Below, one piece after another: positions 35,914 to 44,361 of a stretch of DNA of 64,000 bases; the stretch's first letter is position 1; every line of letters begins with the position of its first letter. Under the pieces are notes generated by a model. The model was not told where the DNA came from. It ran no database searches and worked only from the letters and a program-made list of their open reading frames with translations. This DNA comes from Bacillota bacterium (lineage in GTDB: Bacteria > Planctomycetota > UBA8108 > UBA1146): the NCBI GenBank assembly GCA_003973385.1, contig QNYK01000062.1:17763-81762 (forward strand), in the 5' to 3' direction. The translations under genes were made by a program, and so were the position numbers.

Positions 35914-37046
35914 CGTGGTGCCGCCAGGTCTTTGGTCCTCTGAAGCAGTCCCTGCTCCAGTTCAGCCTGGTTTTCGAGCCGATCTCCCAGTGTACGGAGC
36001 GCTTCGCCGAGAAACTCGAGGACATCTCGATCTTCACCGCGTCGGTCGAGCAGGTCTCTGACCTGTTCGGTGGCTCTGCGTACTTCCAGGGCACCTTCTG
36101 CGTATCGATTGGCACTCTCGTGCAGCGCGATGAAGGCGCTTTCCCTGTCGCCTGGTGATTTCAAGATTCTCCAGGGGCGACGCCTCAGGTCCGCAGCCAG
36201 TCGATGAAGGTTGTCACTGGTGGACTGGAGGTTCTCGACGGTGGCGCGCAACGGAGCTCGATTTTCATGAAGCAGCTGGTCTATGCTTCTCAACACCGTT
36301 TCACCCTTTCTGCCGACACGAACAATCGACTCGGCCGCTTCGGGGAGTAAACGCGCGTGGGCTCGCAATTCGAGCAGAATCTCCTCGGCCTGCTGAAGCG
36401 AGGAGAGAATCGGACTTCTTCCGTCTCGGATCAAGATACGCAGTTCTTCGGCTGTTTCTCTGACGCTGTGACCGGCATCTCCCATGGTTCTGAGGGTCTC
36501 CTGGAGCCCACCCTGGCCCTTGATCAGGTCGGTGATCTGTCCGATCGATTCAGCAGTGTGACGCAGTGCTTCCAGTGTTTTGAGGTATTCATCGGCCGGA
36601 TCGCCCAGCTGCCGATGGCGAGATACCAGCGTCGAACCCTTGGCGAGAGGTGCGCCAGATCCGGGCACGATGTCGATCGATGGGGAAGGCTGGTCCCTCA
36701 GGGAGACGGAACTGTCCGCCGTGATCTGACCATGGATGCGGGACTCGATGGATCCGGTGACGATCAATTTCGCGGGGCTGGAGTCTTGCGCCTGAGCGAT
36801 GTTGCCGCCATCCGCGATCACAAGATCGATGGAATGAACCTTGCCGACCGGAATTCCCCTGAAACAAATGGCGCTTCCTGTTCGTAGTGATCCGGCGTGG
36901 GGGATTTGAATCGAGAGGGAAGTCATCGAGTCGGACCGCTCCCACGAGGCCAAGAAACCAGGGATCACCAGAGCGATCAGAACCACGCAACTGGTGACTC
37001 CGATTCGAGTGATCCACCGCAAGGTGGGGCTGACTTCCCGGTTCAT
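35910..37046 (-). CDS. MCE/MlaD-type membrane-anchored protein
   Basis: 378 aa from ATG 37046, which has GGGAG upstream; the ORF-track start adds seven residues. One N-terminal membrane helix (ITRIGVTSCVVLIALVIPGF) is followed by an MCE domain, recognised by AGSLRTGSAICFRGIPVGKVHSI, and then a long amphipathic helical C-terminus (about 160-378) with RRRPWRILKSPGD, also typical of MlaD-like proteins. The family binds lipids in a periplasmic ring and works with MlaE/MlaF ABC proteins. No mlaE, mlaF or mlaC is adjacent. The stop codon overlaps the uvrA stop on the other strand. Confidence 0.8.
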   Translation of the reverse strand: MNREVSPTLRWITRIGVTSCVVLIALVIPGFLASWERSDSMTSLSIQIPHAGSLRTGSAICFRGIPVGKVHSIDLVIADGGNIAQAQDSSPAKLIVTGSIESRIHGQITADSSVSLRDQPSPSIDIVPGSGAPLAKGSTLVSRHRQLGDPADEYLKTLEALRHTAESIGQITDLIKGQGGLQETLRTMGDAGHSVRETAEELRILIRDGRSPILSSLQQAEEILLELRAHARLLPEAAESIVRVGRKGETVLRSIDQLLHENRAPLRATVENLQSTSDNLHRLAADLRRRPWRILKSPGDRESAFIALHESANRYAEGALEVRRATEQVRDLLDRRGEDRDVLEFLGEALRTLGDRLENQAELEQGLLQRTKDLAAPR

Positions 37047-37167
37047 GTTGGCCACTCCCGTTCGCATGGGCGGAGTCGACCAACCAGGCCATCACGAGGC
37101 AGTGATGTCGATGGGGGATCGCTCATCACTCTCATCGGCTGACAAGGGGAATTTCTTCAGTGAATTA

Positions 37168-37536
37168 TCAGGGGCTTGGAGGTTCAGGGCTCGATAGCCG
37201 AGTCCACCACTCCTGGTGGTCTGATACGGCATATCGACGTTCCCTGGGAGGGGACAGGTAATCGTATTTCGGGGCAGTATTTCGTCGTTCTCCAGCGAGC
37301 CACAGGATGGTGGATCGTGCGTTGTACCGGACCCAGCGGTCGGGATCATTGAGCAGGGGAAAGAGCAGGGGTGCAAAGTTCCGATTGCTCGAACCCTGGA
37401 TGGCCAGGATGGTGCGCGTGCGCACGACAGGTTCCTCCGAGGCGAGTCCAGGCCATGGGCCTGTTTCAGAGACCCTGAGACCTGGCATCTGACACGACGC
37501 GCAGCAAAGTAGAGTCAGCAGCAGGATCAGAGTCAT
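37168..37536 (-). CDS. small lipoprotein with HEAT-like segment
   Basis: 122 aa from ATG 37536. The leader MTLILLLTLLCCASC ends at a lipobox-like Cys. The mature part includes one HEAT-type helical pair, FAPLLFPLLNDPDRWVRYNARSTILWLAG, then an Arg/Pro-rich hydrophilic end. It is the gene upstream of the MCE protein on the same strand (121-nt gap), so the two may act together at the envelope. The function is unknown. Confidence 0.6.
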   Translation of the reverse strand: MTLILLLTLLCCASCQMPGLRVSETGPWPGLASEEPVVRTRTILAIQGSSNRNFAPLLFPLLNDPDRWVRYNARSTILWLAGERRNTAPKYDYLSPPRERRYAVSDHQEWWTRLSSPEPPSP

Positions 37537-37729
37537 GTCGCTCCTGATTACTCGGTGAAACATCCGTGTCACGCTCCCTTCGTGGCCCTCAATTCATCAG
37601 GAGCCAGATGTGGTCTCTGGCCCGTGACCATACTTGTGAAGAAGTGGCCCCGGGTCAAGTCGGTCGAGGTGGAGCCAGGGGTGGGGAGGTGATAGTCTCC
37701 GTTCTGATGCTGCAGGGAGAGGATGACTC

Positions 37730-38776
37730 GTGAAATCGCTTCTATGTGATCATCTGGTCGTGGGTGCAGGATCTACCGGGTTGGCGGTGGCAGACCACCT
37801 TCTGCGCCGTGGCACCGGTTCTGTGATCCTGATCGATGCCCTGGACTCGCCGCAGGAGGGTCCAACCGGTGGCAGGATTCCGCTGCTGGCTCCCCGGGGA
37901 GTGGCCTGGGCTCCCATCGTCGAGAGGGCACGAGAGTTGTACGAGGGCTGGACCGACTGGATCGAAATCGATCCCGAACTCCGACGTTGTGGCGCATTGT
38001 TGCCAGTCTCGCCCTCTTCGACGCCACCGACAGCACAGACACTGCTGGATGCTCCGGACTCATCGAGGCGCTGGTCCTCTCTCCAGGATACAGGCCTCCG
38101 TTGTTTTCACGAACCGGAGGCTGCGACCGTCGACCCGGTGGCAGTGGCCTCGGCTCTGATGTGGAGAATCCGCAAGGTGGGAGGTCACTTTCTTCCTCGA
38201 TCCTCCTTGACCTCGATGGAGGAGAAAAGTGATGGAGTTCATTTCTGCGCTGGAGTTCGTACGGGAACGGCAGGGAGTATCTACATCTGCACAGGCACGG
38301 ACAGTCTGCGCTGGCTCGATCGCCTCGGGCTTCGGCATCACTATCATGCAGAGACCGTGTCCAGGTTCACGCTGGAACTCGATGATGAATTGCCCCCCAT
38401 CATCTACTGGCAGGACGAGCGAGCGATGCTTTTTGAACGTGGAGATGGGTACCACGAGTTACTCATGATCAGCGACGTCGTCGCAGAGCACGGGGATGCT
38501 CCATCGGTGGACTGGGATCGTTACGCCTCTTTTCGCGAGGTGTGGAGGCAGTGGATCCCCCTCTTCGAGGACTCCCAGACTCTCAATGCTATGGCCAGCA
38601 ATCAGGTATCAAGGCTCGACCGCCCCGATCCGCTGATCAGTGCTGGCGGTCGCATCGTGTTTCCTGGCGCCTGTGGGGAGTTTTCGCAGCTGCTGTTTCC
38701 TGCCCTGGCAGAGATGTCAGTGGAGGGGCAACTCGCAGGCAATGTCGGTGGCTTGCTCGAGGATCCATCCCGGTGA
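37730..38776 (+). CDS. DAO-family FAD-dependent oxidoreductase, GTG start
   Basis: 348 aa. The Rossmann dinucleotide site is at the very N-terminus (HLVVGAGSTGLAVADHLLRRG), so no export signal is present. The middle has the DAO-type ATVDPVAVASALMWRIRK, and the end has FPGACGEFSQLLFPALAEM, corresponding to the FAD-contacting C-terminal motif. Family members oxidise amines, glycine, sarcosine or D-amino acids. The start is GTG 37730 behind GGGAGAGGA. The next gene starts at a GTGA overlap. Substrate cannot be read from sequence. Confidence 0.8.
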   Translation: MKSLLCDHLVVGAGSTGLAVADHLLRRGTGSVILIDALDSPQEGPTGGRIPLLAPRGVAWAPIVERARELYEGWTDWIEIDPELRRCGALLPVSPSSTPPTAQTLLDAPDSSRRWSSLQDTGLRCFHEPEAATVDPVAVASALMWRIRKVGGHFLPRSSLTSMEEKSDGVHFCAGVRTGTAGSIYICTGTDSLRWLDRLGLRHHYHAETVSRFTLELDDELPPIIYWQDERAMLFERGDGYHELLMISDVVAEHGDAPSVDWDRYASFREVWRQWIPLFEDSQTLNAMASNQVSRLDRPDPLISAGGRIVFPGACGEFSQLLFPALAEMSVEGQLAGNVGGLLEDPSR

Positions 38777-39663
38777 GCGACATCCACCAGACAGCCTCTT
38801 CATGGACATGGATCGCAGGGGAAATCGTACCGACGGCGGCGGCGTCGATCGGTGTCCTCGATCGTGGTTTTCTCTACGGGGAATCCGTGTTCGAGACGCT
38901 TCGCACCGTCGAGAGGAAGGCACTGTTCCTCTCCGATCACCTGATGCGGTTGCGCAAATCCGCCAGCCTTCTCGGGATGACGTGCGATTTCGATGACGGC
39001 TGGATGGAGCAGTTGATCGACCAGTTGCTGGCTCGTATCCCGGCTGGGGAAGATGCAGTGGTCCGGATCACGATGACCAGGGGGAACCGCATCGGTGGCA
39101 GACTGGAGGCAGAGGGCTGTCGGTCGCGATGGATCGTCACGGCGACGGCGATGGAGCCAGAGAAGTCGAGACCGCCACTACACCTCGTGATCTCGAAGTT
39201 CAGGAAAGCTCCCCCCGATGTCCTCGATCCGGCGATCAAGAGTGGCAATTTCCTCTCCTCCATCCTGGCGAGAGAGGATGCCATCGGCCGAGGTGCCGAT
39301 GATGGAATCCTGCTCTCACCCGAGGGGATCCTGACAGAGACATCGTGTGCCAATTTGTTCTGGGTCAGAGATGGGGAAGTATTCACCTGTAGCCGGGAAC
39401 TGGTTCTCGAAGGGATCACACGGGGGTGTGCGATTCGGTTGCTGGAATCGAGCGGCATCGAGGTGATCGAGGGACTGTTTCCCGAGCTGGAGATCCGCTC
39501 AGCGCAGGAGGCATTTTTGACCTCCTCGGTGACGGGGATCGTCGCTGTCGCCAGCATCGACGGACGCGATCTGACCAGCGACCTGGAGTCCTCCATCACC
39601 GAAACGTTGCGAACTCAATACCAGCAACAGATCCTCACTGCATCTCGAGGAGGAGTGCGATGA
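38773..39663 (+). CDS. class IV PLP aminotransferase (D-amino acid/ADCL/BCAT type), GTG start
   Basis: 296 aa from GTG 38773; the ORF-track start lies within the preceding gene. GVLDRGFLYGESVFETLRT is the family start. The PLP Lys is in AIKSGNFLSSILARE, the PLP-pyridine Glu in LTETSCANLFWV, and GITRG and VTGIVAVASIDG complete the site. The Lys context is nearer to D-amino acid transaminase than to 4-amino-4-deoxychorismate lyase, but the two are hard to separate by eye. Its coupling to a DAO-type oxidase suggests amino-acid turnover. ATGA overlap joins it to the acyl-CoA synthetase gene. Confidence 0.85.
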   Translation: MSDIHQTASSWTWIAGEIVPTAAASIGVLDRGFLYGESVFETLRTVERKALFLSDHLMRLRKSASLLGMTCDFDDGWMEQLIDQLLARIPAGEDAVVRITMTRGNRIGGRLEAEGCRSRWIVTATAMEPEKSRPPLHLVISKFRKAPPDVLDPAIKSGNFLSSILAREDAIGRGADDGILLSPEGILTETSCANLFWVRDGEVFTCSRELVLEGITRGCAIRLLESSGIEVIEGLFPELEIRSAQEAFLTSSVTGIVAVASIDGRDLTSDLESSITETLRTQYQQQILTASRGGVR

Positions 39664-41618
39664 GCGAGTCGATCTGGCATCCGGACCCCGAGCAATTGAT
39701 GTCGACGCGGGTCGCAGACCTGATGACCACGGTCGGGATGCCGATCGACCCGGAGGATGTGGGTGGGTCGGTGCGTCGCTTCGTGCGCTGGAGCCAGCAG
39801 CAGCCAGAACGGTTCTGGCCCGCAGTGCTCGATGATCTGGGGGTCGTCTGGTCGCGGGGGTACAGCCAGGTGGTGGACCTCTCCAATGGGCCAGAATGGG
39901 CAGATTGGTTTCCAGGGGGAGAGACCAACATCGCGATGAACTGCGTCGACATTCCCGCTGCTCAGATGCCGGATGATCTGGCCCTGGTTGCCGAGGACGA
40001 GGAGGGGAATTCGCGGCGCTGGAACTTCAGTGAAGCAGATCGCGAGATTCAAAAGCTGGCGCAGCTGCTCTCACAACTGGGTATCGAGAGAGGCGATCGG
40101 ATCGCCTGTCTCATGCCGATGGTGGGTGAGGTGGTTTTCGCGATGCTGGCGACGATGAAGATCGGGGCGGTTTTCATCCCGATATTCAGTGGATATGCGC
40201 CGCCCTCTGTCAGGGAAAGGCTCGAAGACTCCGGTGCCAGATTGCTCTTTACAGCGGATGTCGGAAACCGAAGAGGACGGCGGTATGACCTCAAATCCCA
40301 GGCAGATCTGGCAGTGGATGGACTGGAGTCGCTGCAGCATCTGGTGGTACTGCGCCGTGGCGATGGTGGCGCCCCCATGACAGACGGTAGAGACCTGTGG
40401 TGGCAAGACTCCATCGCCAGCATCGAGGGCGATTCCTGTACGGAGATGATGGCTGCGATGGATCCAGCGCTGATGATCTATACCAGCGGAACCACCGGCA
40501 AGCCGAAAGGGACGGTCCACACTCACGCTGGATGCATGGCACAGATGGGTAAAGAGGTCCGGTACAATTTCGATGTCAGGCCCCACAAGGATCTATTCTG
40601 GTGGTTTTCCGATATCGGCTGGATGATGGGACCCTGGCAGATCATCGGGTGCTGGCTCAACCGTGTGCCCTTCCTCGTGTTCGAGGGTGCTCCTGATTTT
40701 CCAGGACCCGATCGAGTGTGGCAGATGGTCGAGCGATACGGGGTGACTCACCTGGGAATCAGTCCGACTGCCATCCGATTACTGATGCGATCCGGTGATG
40801 ATCCGGTCGATCGATATCCGATGCAGTCACTGAGAATCCTCGGTTCGACGGGAGAGCCGTGGGATCACGACAGTTACCGCTGGTATTCAAGAAAGGTCGG
40901 GGGCGGCAAACTTCCGATCATCAATATCTCGGGGGGAACTGATATTGTCGGCTGTTTCCTCGCGCCACTGCCGGTTTTGCCGATCCGCGAGACATCGCTT
41001 CAATCGGCAGGGCTCGGTATGGATATAGACGTCTTCGATGAGGATGGGCACTCGGTTCGTGGCGAGGTGGGTTACCTGGTGTGCAAGAGCCCTGCGCCAT
41101 CGATGACCAGATCCCTCTGGCGCGCAGATGAAAAGTACCTTGAAACCTACTGGTCACGATTTCCTGGAGTCTGGAATCACGGCGACTGGGCACTGATCGA
41201 TGACGATGAGCAGTGGTTCCTGTTCGGAAGAGCCGACGATACGCTCAATATTGCGGGACGCAGGGTCGGGCCTGGCGAGATCGAATCGGCCTTGATCGAA
41301 CACTCTGCGGTGAGCGAAGCGGCCGCCATCGGTGTGCCGGATGATCTCAAGGGCACTGAACTGGTCTGCTTCGTGGTGCTGCATCAAGGGATTCTCGAGC
41401 AGGAGGATCTGCGCCAGCAGTTGGTGCTACAGGTCGTCGAAGCGCTCGGCAAGGTGGATCGTCCCGGAGCCATCTATTTCGTTGATGATCTCCCGAAGAC
41501 GCGCAGTGCCAAGATCGTGAGACGTCTGATTCGCGCCCAGCATATCGGAGACGATCTGGGTGACCTGTCCAGCATCGCAAATCCCGAGGCGCTCGATGCG
41601 ATCAGGAATTGTCGTTAG
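39660..41618 (+). CDS. AMP-forming acyl-CoA synthetase, acetyl/acetoacetyl-CoA synthetase-like
   Basis: 652 aa ANL-superfamily enzyme. Order: an extended N-domain (about 1-130), P-loop YTSGTTGKPKGTVHTHAG, GSTGEPWDHDSYRWY, the A5-like INISGGTDIVGCF, HGDWA and GRADDTLNIAGRRVGPGEIES, then the C-domain with the catalytic Lys in PKTRSAKIVRR. The core and length are those of acetyl-CoA synthetase. However, the carboxylate-pocket region reads SGGTDI, as in acetoacetyl-CoA synthetase and plant AAE17/18-like enzymes, in place of WWQTETG. The substrate is therefore probably not plain acetate. Its start overlaps the aminotransferase stop, and its stop overlaps that of the convergent sulfatase. Confidence 0.85.
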   Translation: MSESIWHPDPEQLMSTRVADLMTTVGMPIDPEDVGGSVRRFVRWSQQQPERFWPAVLDDLGVVWSRGYSQVVDLSNGPEWADWFPGGETNIAMNCVDIPAAQMPDDLALVAEDEEGNSRRWNFSEADREIQKLAQLLSQLGIERGDRIACLMPMVGEVVFAMLATMKIGAVFIPIFSGYAPPSVRERLEDSGARLLFTADVGNRRGRRYDLKSQADLAVDGLESLQHLVVLRRGDGGAPMTDGRDLWWQDSIASIEGDSCTEMMAAMDPALMIYTSGTTGKPKGTVHTHAGCMAQMGKEVRYNFDVRPHKDLFWWFSDIGWMMGPWQIIGCWLNRVPFLVFEGAPDFPGPDRVWQMVERYGVTHLGISPTAIRLLMRSGDDPVDRYPMQSLRILGSTGEPWDHDSYRWYSRKVGGGKLPIINISGGTDIVGCFLAPLPVLPIRETSLQSAGLGMDIDVFDEDGHSVRGEVGYLVCKSPAPSMTRSLWRADEKYLETYWSRFPGVWNHGDWALIDDDEQWFLFGRADDTLNIAGRRVGPGEIESALIEHSAVSEAAAIGVPDDLKGTELVCFVVLHQGILEQEDLRQQLVLQVVEALGKVDRPGAIYFVDDLPKTRSAKIVRRLIRAQHIGDDLGDLSSIANPEALDAIRNCR

Positions 41619-43060
41619 CCGTCACTCCGTGGGCGAGGTGTGGGCATGCGAGCGCCGGTTTCCTGACGCCATTTTCGGAGCATCTTCGTGAGCCGCAGCA
41701 GTACTTCCTGGTGCCGGTCATTCAGGATCGTCGTCTCACCAGGATCCTGTCCGAGGTGGTAGAGTTCCAGCCGCTGATCCTCGAGCATCTCGATCAGTTT
41801 CCAGTCGCCATCGATCACCGCAGATGCTGGGCTGCCACCTTGATTGCCGTAGTGCGGATAGTGCCAGAAGAGCGGAGCCGGCGTACCCGGGTCGGTGCCG
41901 GTGAGAGACTTCAGGAAAGAGTGCCCATCCGGTTTCCACCCGTCTGGAAATGGCAGCCCGGCCAGTTCCAGCAGAGTCGGCACCAGATCAGTGCTCTGTA
42001 TCGGGAAATCGCAAACACGGCCAGCCCCCGAGATCCCCGGACCTCTCGCCAGCCAGGGTACGCGGATTCCGCCCTCGTAGATCCAGCCCTTTCCACCACG
42101 CAGCGGCAAGTTACTGGTCGGATGTCCTTCTGAAGTACTCAGTCCGCCGTTATCCGAGGTCAGCATCACGATGGTGCTCTGTTCGAGGTCCAGGCGATCG
42201 AGGGCATCGAGCACCTTGCCCACCGCCGAGTCCATCGCCTCGATCATACCCGCGTACACAGCGTGTTCCTGAACCTGTCGGACCTTGCGCTGACCCTCTC
42301 GACCCCAGGTCGGTTTCAGTCCCAGTTGCTTCTTCTTCTGGCGGTACTTCTTGGTCAGATCATCTCGTGCGATCAGCGGAGTGTGGACGGAGTAGAAGCT
42401 GAGCACGGCGAGGAACGGATCCTGCTTGTGTTGCTCGATGAACTGGATGGTTTCCGAGGCGAGCCGATCAGGGAGGTGTTCTCCATCGGGTCCATCGGTC
42501 AGGCGAGGATTACCGTAGGGAGAGAAGTACTTCTTGCCACCGTAGGGGCCTCCCCCTGTCCAGCCACCACGGTTGAGCTGGTAACCCTGCTGTTCGGGCC
42601 AGTAACCTTCCGGTCCCAGGTGCCACTTGCCTGCAAAAAATGTCGAATAGCCATGTTCACGGACGATCTCCGCGATGGTCAGTTGATCGAGTGGGAGTCG
42701 ATCGTTGTAGGGAGCGGGCAGGTGAGATGTGTTTCTGTTCCACCGAGTGGGCCCAGGTGCGCCGAAGTAATCGGTGGTGGCGAGTCGAGCCGGATGGATT
42801 CCAGATTGAAGGCTGACCCGGGTCGGACTGCACACGGGGCAGGCGGCGTAGGCGCGACGAAAACGAACTCCATCCGCGGCGAAACGATCGATACAGGGGG
42901 TCTCGTAGAACTCGCTCCCGGTGACTCCCAGGTCCCTCCAGCCCAGATCGTCGACGATGATGATCAGCATCGAAGGAGCAGGACTGGTGACCGTTTGTGG
43001 GGCAGGCTGATCCGCAGCCAGCAGCGCAGAGAGAAGCAGCAGGGTGGTGAAAGAGGTCAA
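41615..43060 (-). CDS. secreted sulfatase, TTG start
   Basis: 481 aa from TTG 43060, which overlaps the stop of the preceding permease gene (TCTTGA) and has GGAAGGAG at 5 nt. This start gives a signal peptide (TSFTTLLLLSALLAADQ); the ORF-track start does not. Family features are IIIVDDLGWRDLG metal residues, the formylglycine site CPVCSPTRVSLQSG (CxPxR), FFAGKWHLG, and TSDNGG. The Cys-type site needs a formylglycine-generating enzyme. Planctomycetes carry many such sulfatases for algal polysaccharides. Its place at the end of an oligopeptide-type transporter operon is unusual. Confidence 0.9.
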   Translation of the reverse strand: MTSFTTLLLLSALLAADQPAPQTVTSPAPSMLIIIVDDLGWRDLGVTGSEFYETPCIDRFAADGVRFRRAYAACPVCSPTRVSLQSGIHPARLATTDYFGAPGPTRWNRNTSHLPAPYNDRLPLDQLTIAEIVREHGYSTFFAGKWHLGPEGYWPEQQGYQLNRGGWTGGGPYGGKKYFSPYGNPRLTDGPDGEHLPDRLASETIQFIEQHKQDPFLAVLSFYSVHTPLIARDDLTKKYRQKKKQLGLKPTWGREGQRKVRQVQEHAVYAGMIEAMDSAVGKVLDALDRLDLEQSTIVMLTSDNGGLSTSEGHPTSNLPLRGGKGWIYEGGIRVPWLARGPGISGAGRVCDFPIQSTDLVPTLLELAGLPFPDGWKPDGHSFLKSLTGTDPGTPAPLFWHYPHYGNQGGSPASAVIDGDWKLIEMLEDQRLELYHLGQDPGETTILNDRHQEVLLRLTKMLRKWRQETGARMPTPRPRSDG

Positions 43061-44361
43061 GACTTCTCCTTCCTGGACACGCCGAGAAACGCTCTCGGGT
43101 CGGCGGCATCGCGCAAGCCATCGCCGAGGAAGTTGTAAGCCAGTACTGCCAGGAAGATGAACAGGCCGGGGGTGACCAGCCATGGATTGTACTTCAGTAC
43201 CTCGGAGCCCTGGCAGTCCTTGAGCAGCAACCCCCACGAAGAATCGGGTTCGGTGATTCCAAAACCGAGAAAGGACAGCGCCACTTCGCCGAGGATGTAG
43301 TAGGGGACATAGAGGGTGGCGGTGACGATGACGATGGAGGCCGTGTTGGGCAGCAGGTGGCGAAGGATCACCCGGGTCGAAGAGCCACCCAGCGCCCGGG
43401 CGGCGAGGGCGTACTCACATTCCCGCAGGCTCAGCACCATTCCCCGGATCATGCGGCCGATGCTGGCCCAGCCGACGATGGCCAGGATGGCGACGATCAT
43501 CATGTAAGTCTGGCGTGGACTCAGTTCGTCCGGAATGGCGTAGCGCAGCGTCAGGATCAGGTACAGCCCGGGAATCGCCAGCAGCAATTCGACCAGTCGC
43601 ATCAACCAGAAATCTACAAGGCCACCGAAGTAACCGGCAATGCCACCGATGGCGAGTCCGATGGAGATGCTGATGAGGATGCCGATCAGGCCGACCGACA
43701 ACGAAATCTGTCCGCCGTAGAGGATCCGCGTCCACAGGTCTCGCCCCAGGATGTCGGTTCCGAGCAGGAACAGACCGGTGTGCAGGTCCTTTCCTGTGGG
43801 GTGATCTTCGGCTGCGATCCCCATCAGATGCGGCAGTCCCTTTATGGGGAAAAATCCACAGAGGCTGAAGATCTCATGCGGCTCGCTGCCCTCGACGAAG
43901 AAACTCACCGGTACCGAGATCGATCGATCCTCGGCGAGGATGTATTCCGTTTCACCATAGGCGTCCCAGGAGACGTATTCGCGCAGGGGATGAACGTGGG
44001 GACGGAGGGTGAAGTTGCCATCGCTGTCATGAAAATGAACGCCGCCCTCGAACCACTCCCACTTACGGATGTATGTATCGCGGATGATCTCCTCGAAGTT
44101 TTCATCCTCGTCGATCAACTCGTCGATCTTCTCGATGACGTATCCACCCAGCAGCATCGGACCGTACTTGACGGTGTACTTGTTGATTTCGTTGCTGCCG
44201 TAGGGGCCGATGAATCCGCCGAAGCAACTGATCAGGTAGAGAACCAGGAGGATCGCCGCGCCGCTCATGGCGAGCTTGTTCTTGCGCAGCCGGTGCCACA
44301 ACATCGTCCACGGTCCACGTGGCGGGGGCAAATTGGATTGAGGTGGCTGGGTGTCGGTCAT
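43057..44361 (-). CDS. Opp/Dpp-type ABC permease C, set A, with large insert
   Basis: 434 aa, over 100 longer than typical OppC/DppC. TM1 is near residues 33-52. A hydrophilic extracytoplasmic segment of about 140 residues follows (IDELIDEDENFEEIIRDTYIRKWEW...). The core then runs from LLGTDILGRDLWTRILYGGQISLSVG with five membrane helices. The ATPase-contact EAA loop is ALAARALGGSSTRVILRHLLPN. It ends LGDGLRDAADPR and a short basic tail. It overlaps permease B by 4 nt and is coupled to the sulfatase. Confidence 0.92.
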   Translation of the reverse strand: MTDTQPPQSNLPPPRGPWTMLWHRLRKNKLAMSGAAILLVLYLISCFGGFIGPYGSNEINKYTVKYGPMLLGGYVIEKIDELIDEDENFEEIIRDTYIRKWEWFEGGVHFHDSDGNFTLRPHVHPLREYVSWDAYGETEYILAEDRSISVPVSFFVEGSEPHEIFSLCGFFPIKGLPHLMGIAAEDHPTGKDLHTGLFLLGTDILGRDLWTRILYGGQISLSVGLIGILISISIGLAIGGIAGYFGGLVDFWLMRLVELLLAIPGLYLILTLRYAIPDELSPRQTYMMIVAILAIVGWASIGRMIRGMVLSLRECEYALAARALGGSSTRVILRHLLPNTASIVIVTATLYVPYYILGEVALSFLGFGITEPDSSWGLLLKDCQGSEVLKYNPWLVTPGLFIFLAVLAYNFLGDGLRDAADPRAFLGVSRKEKS

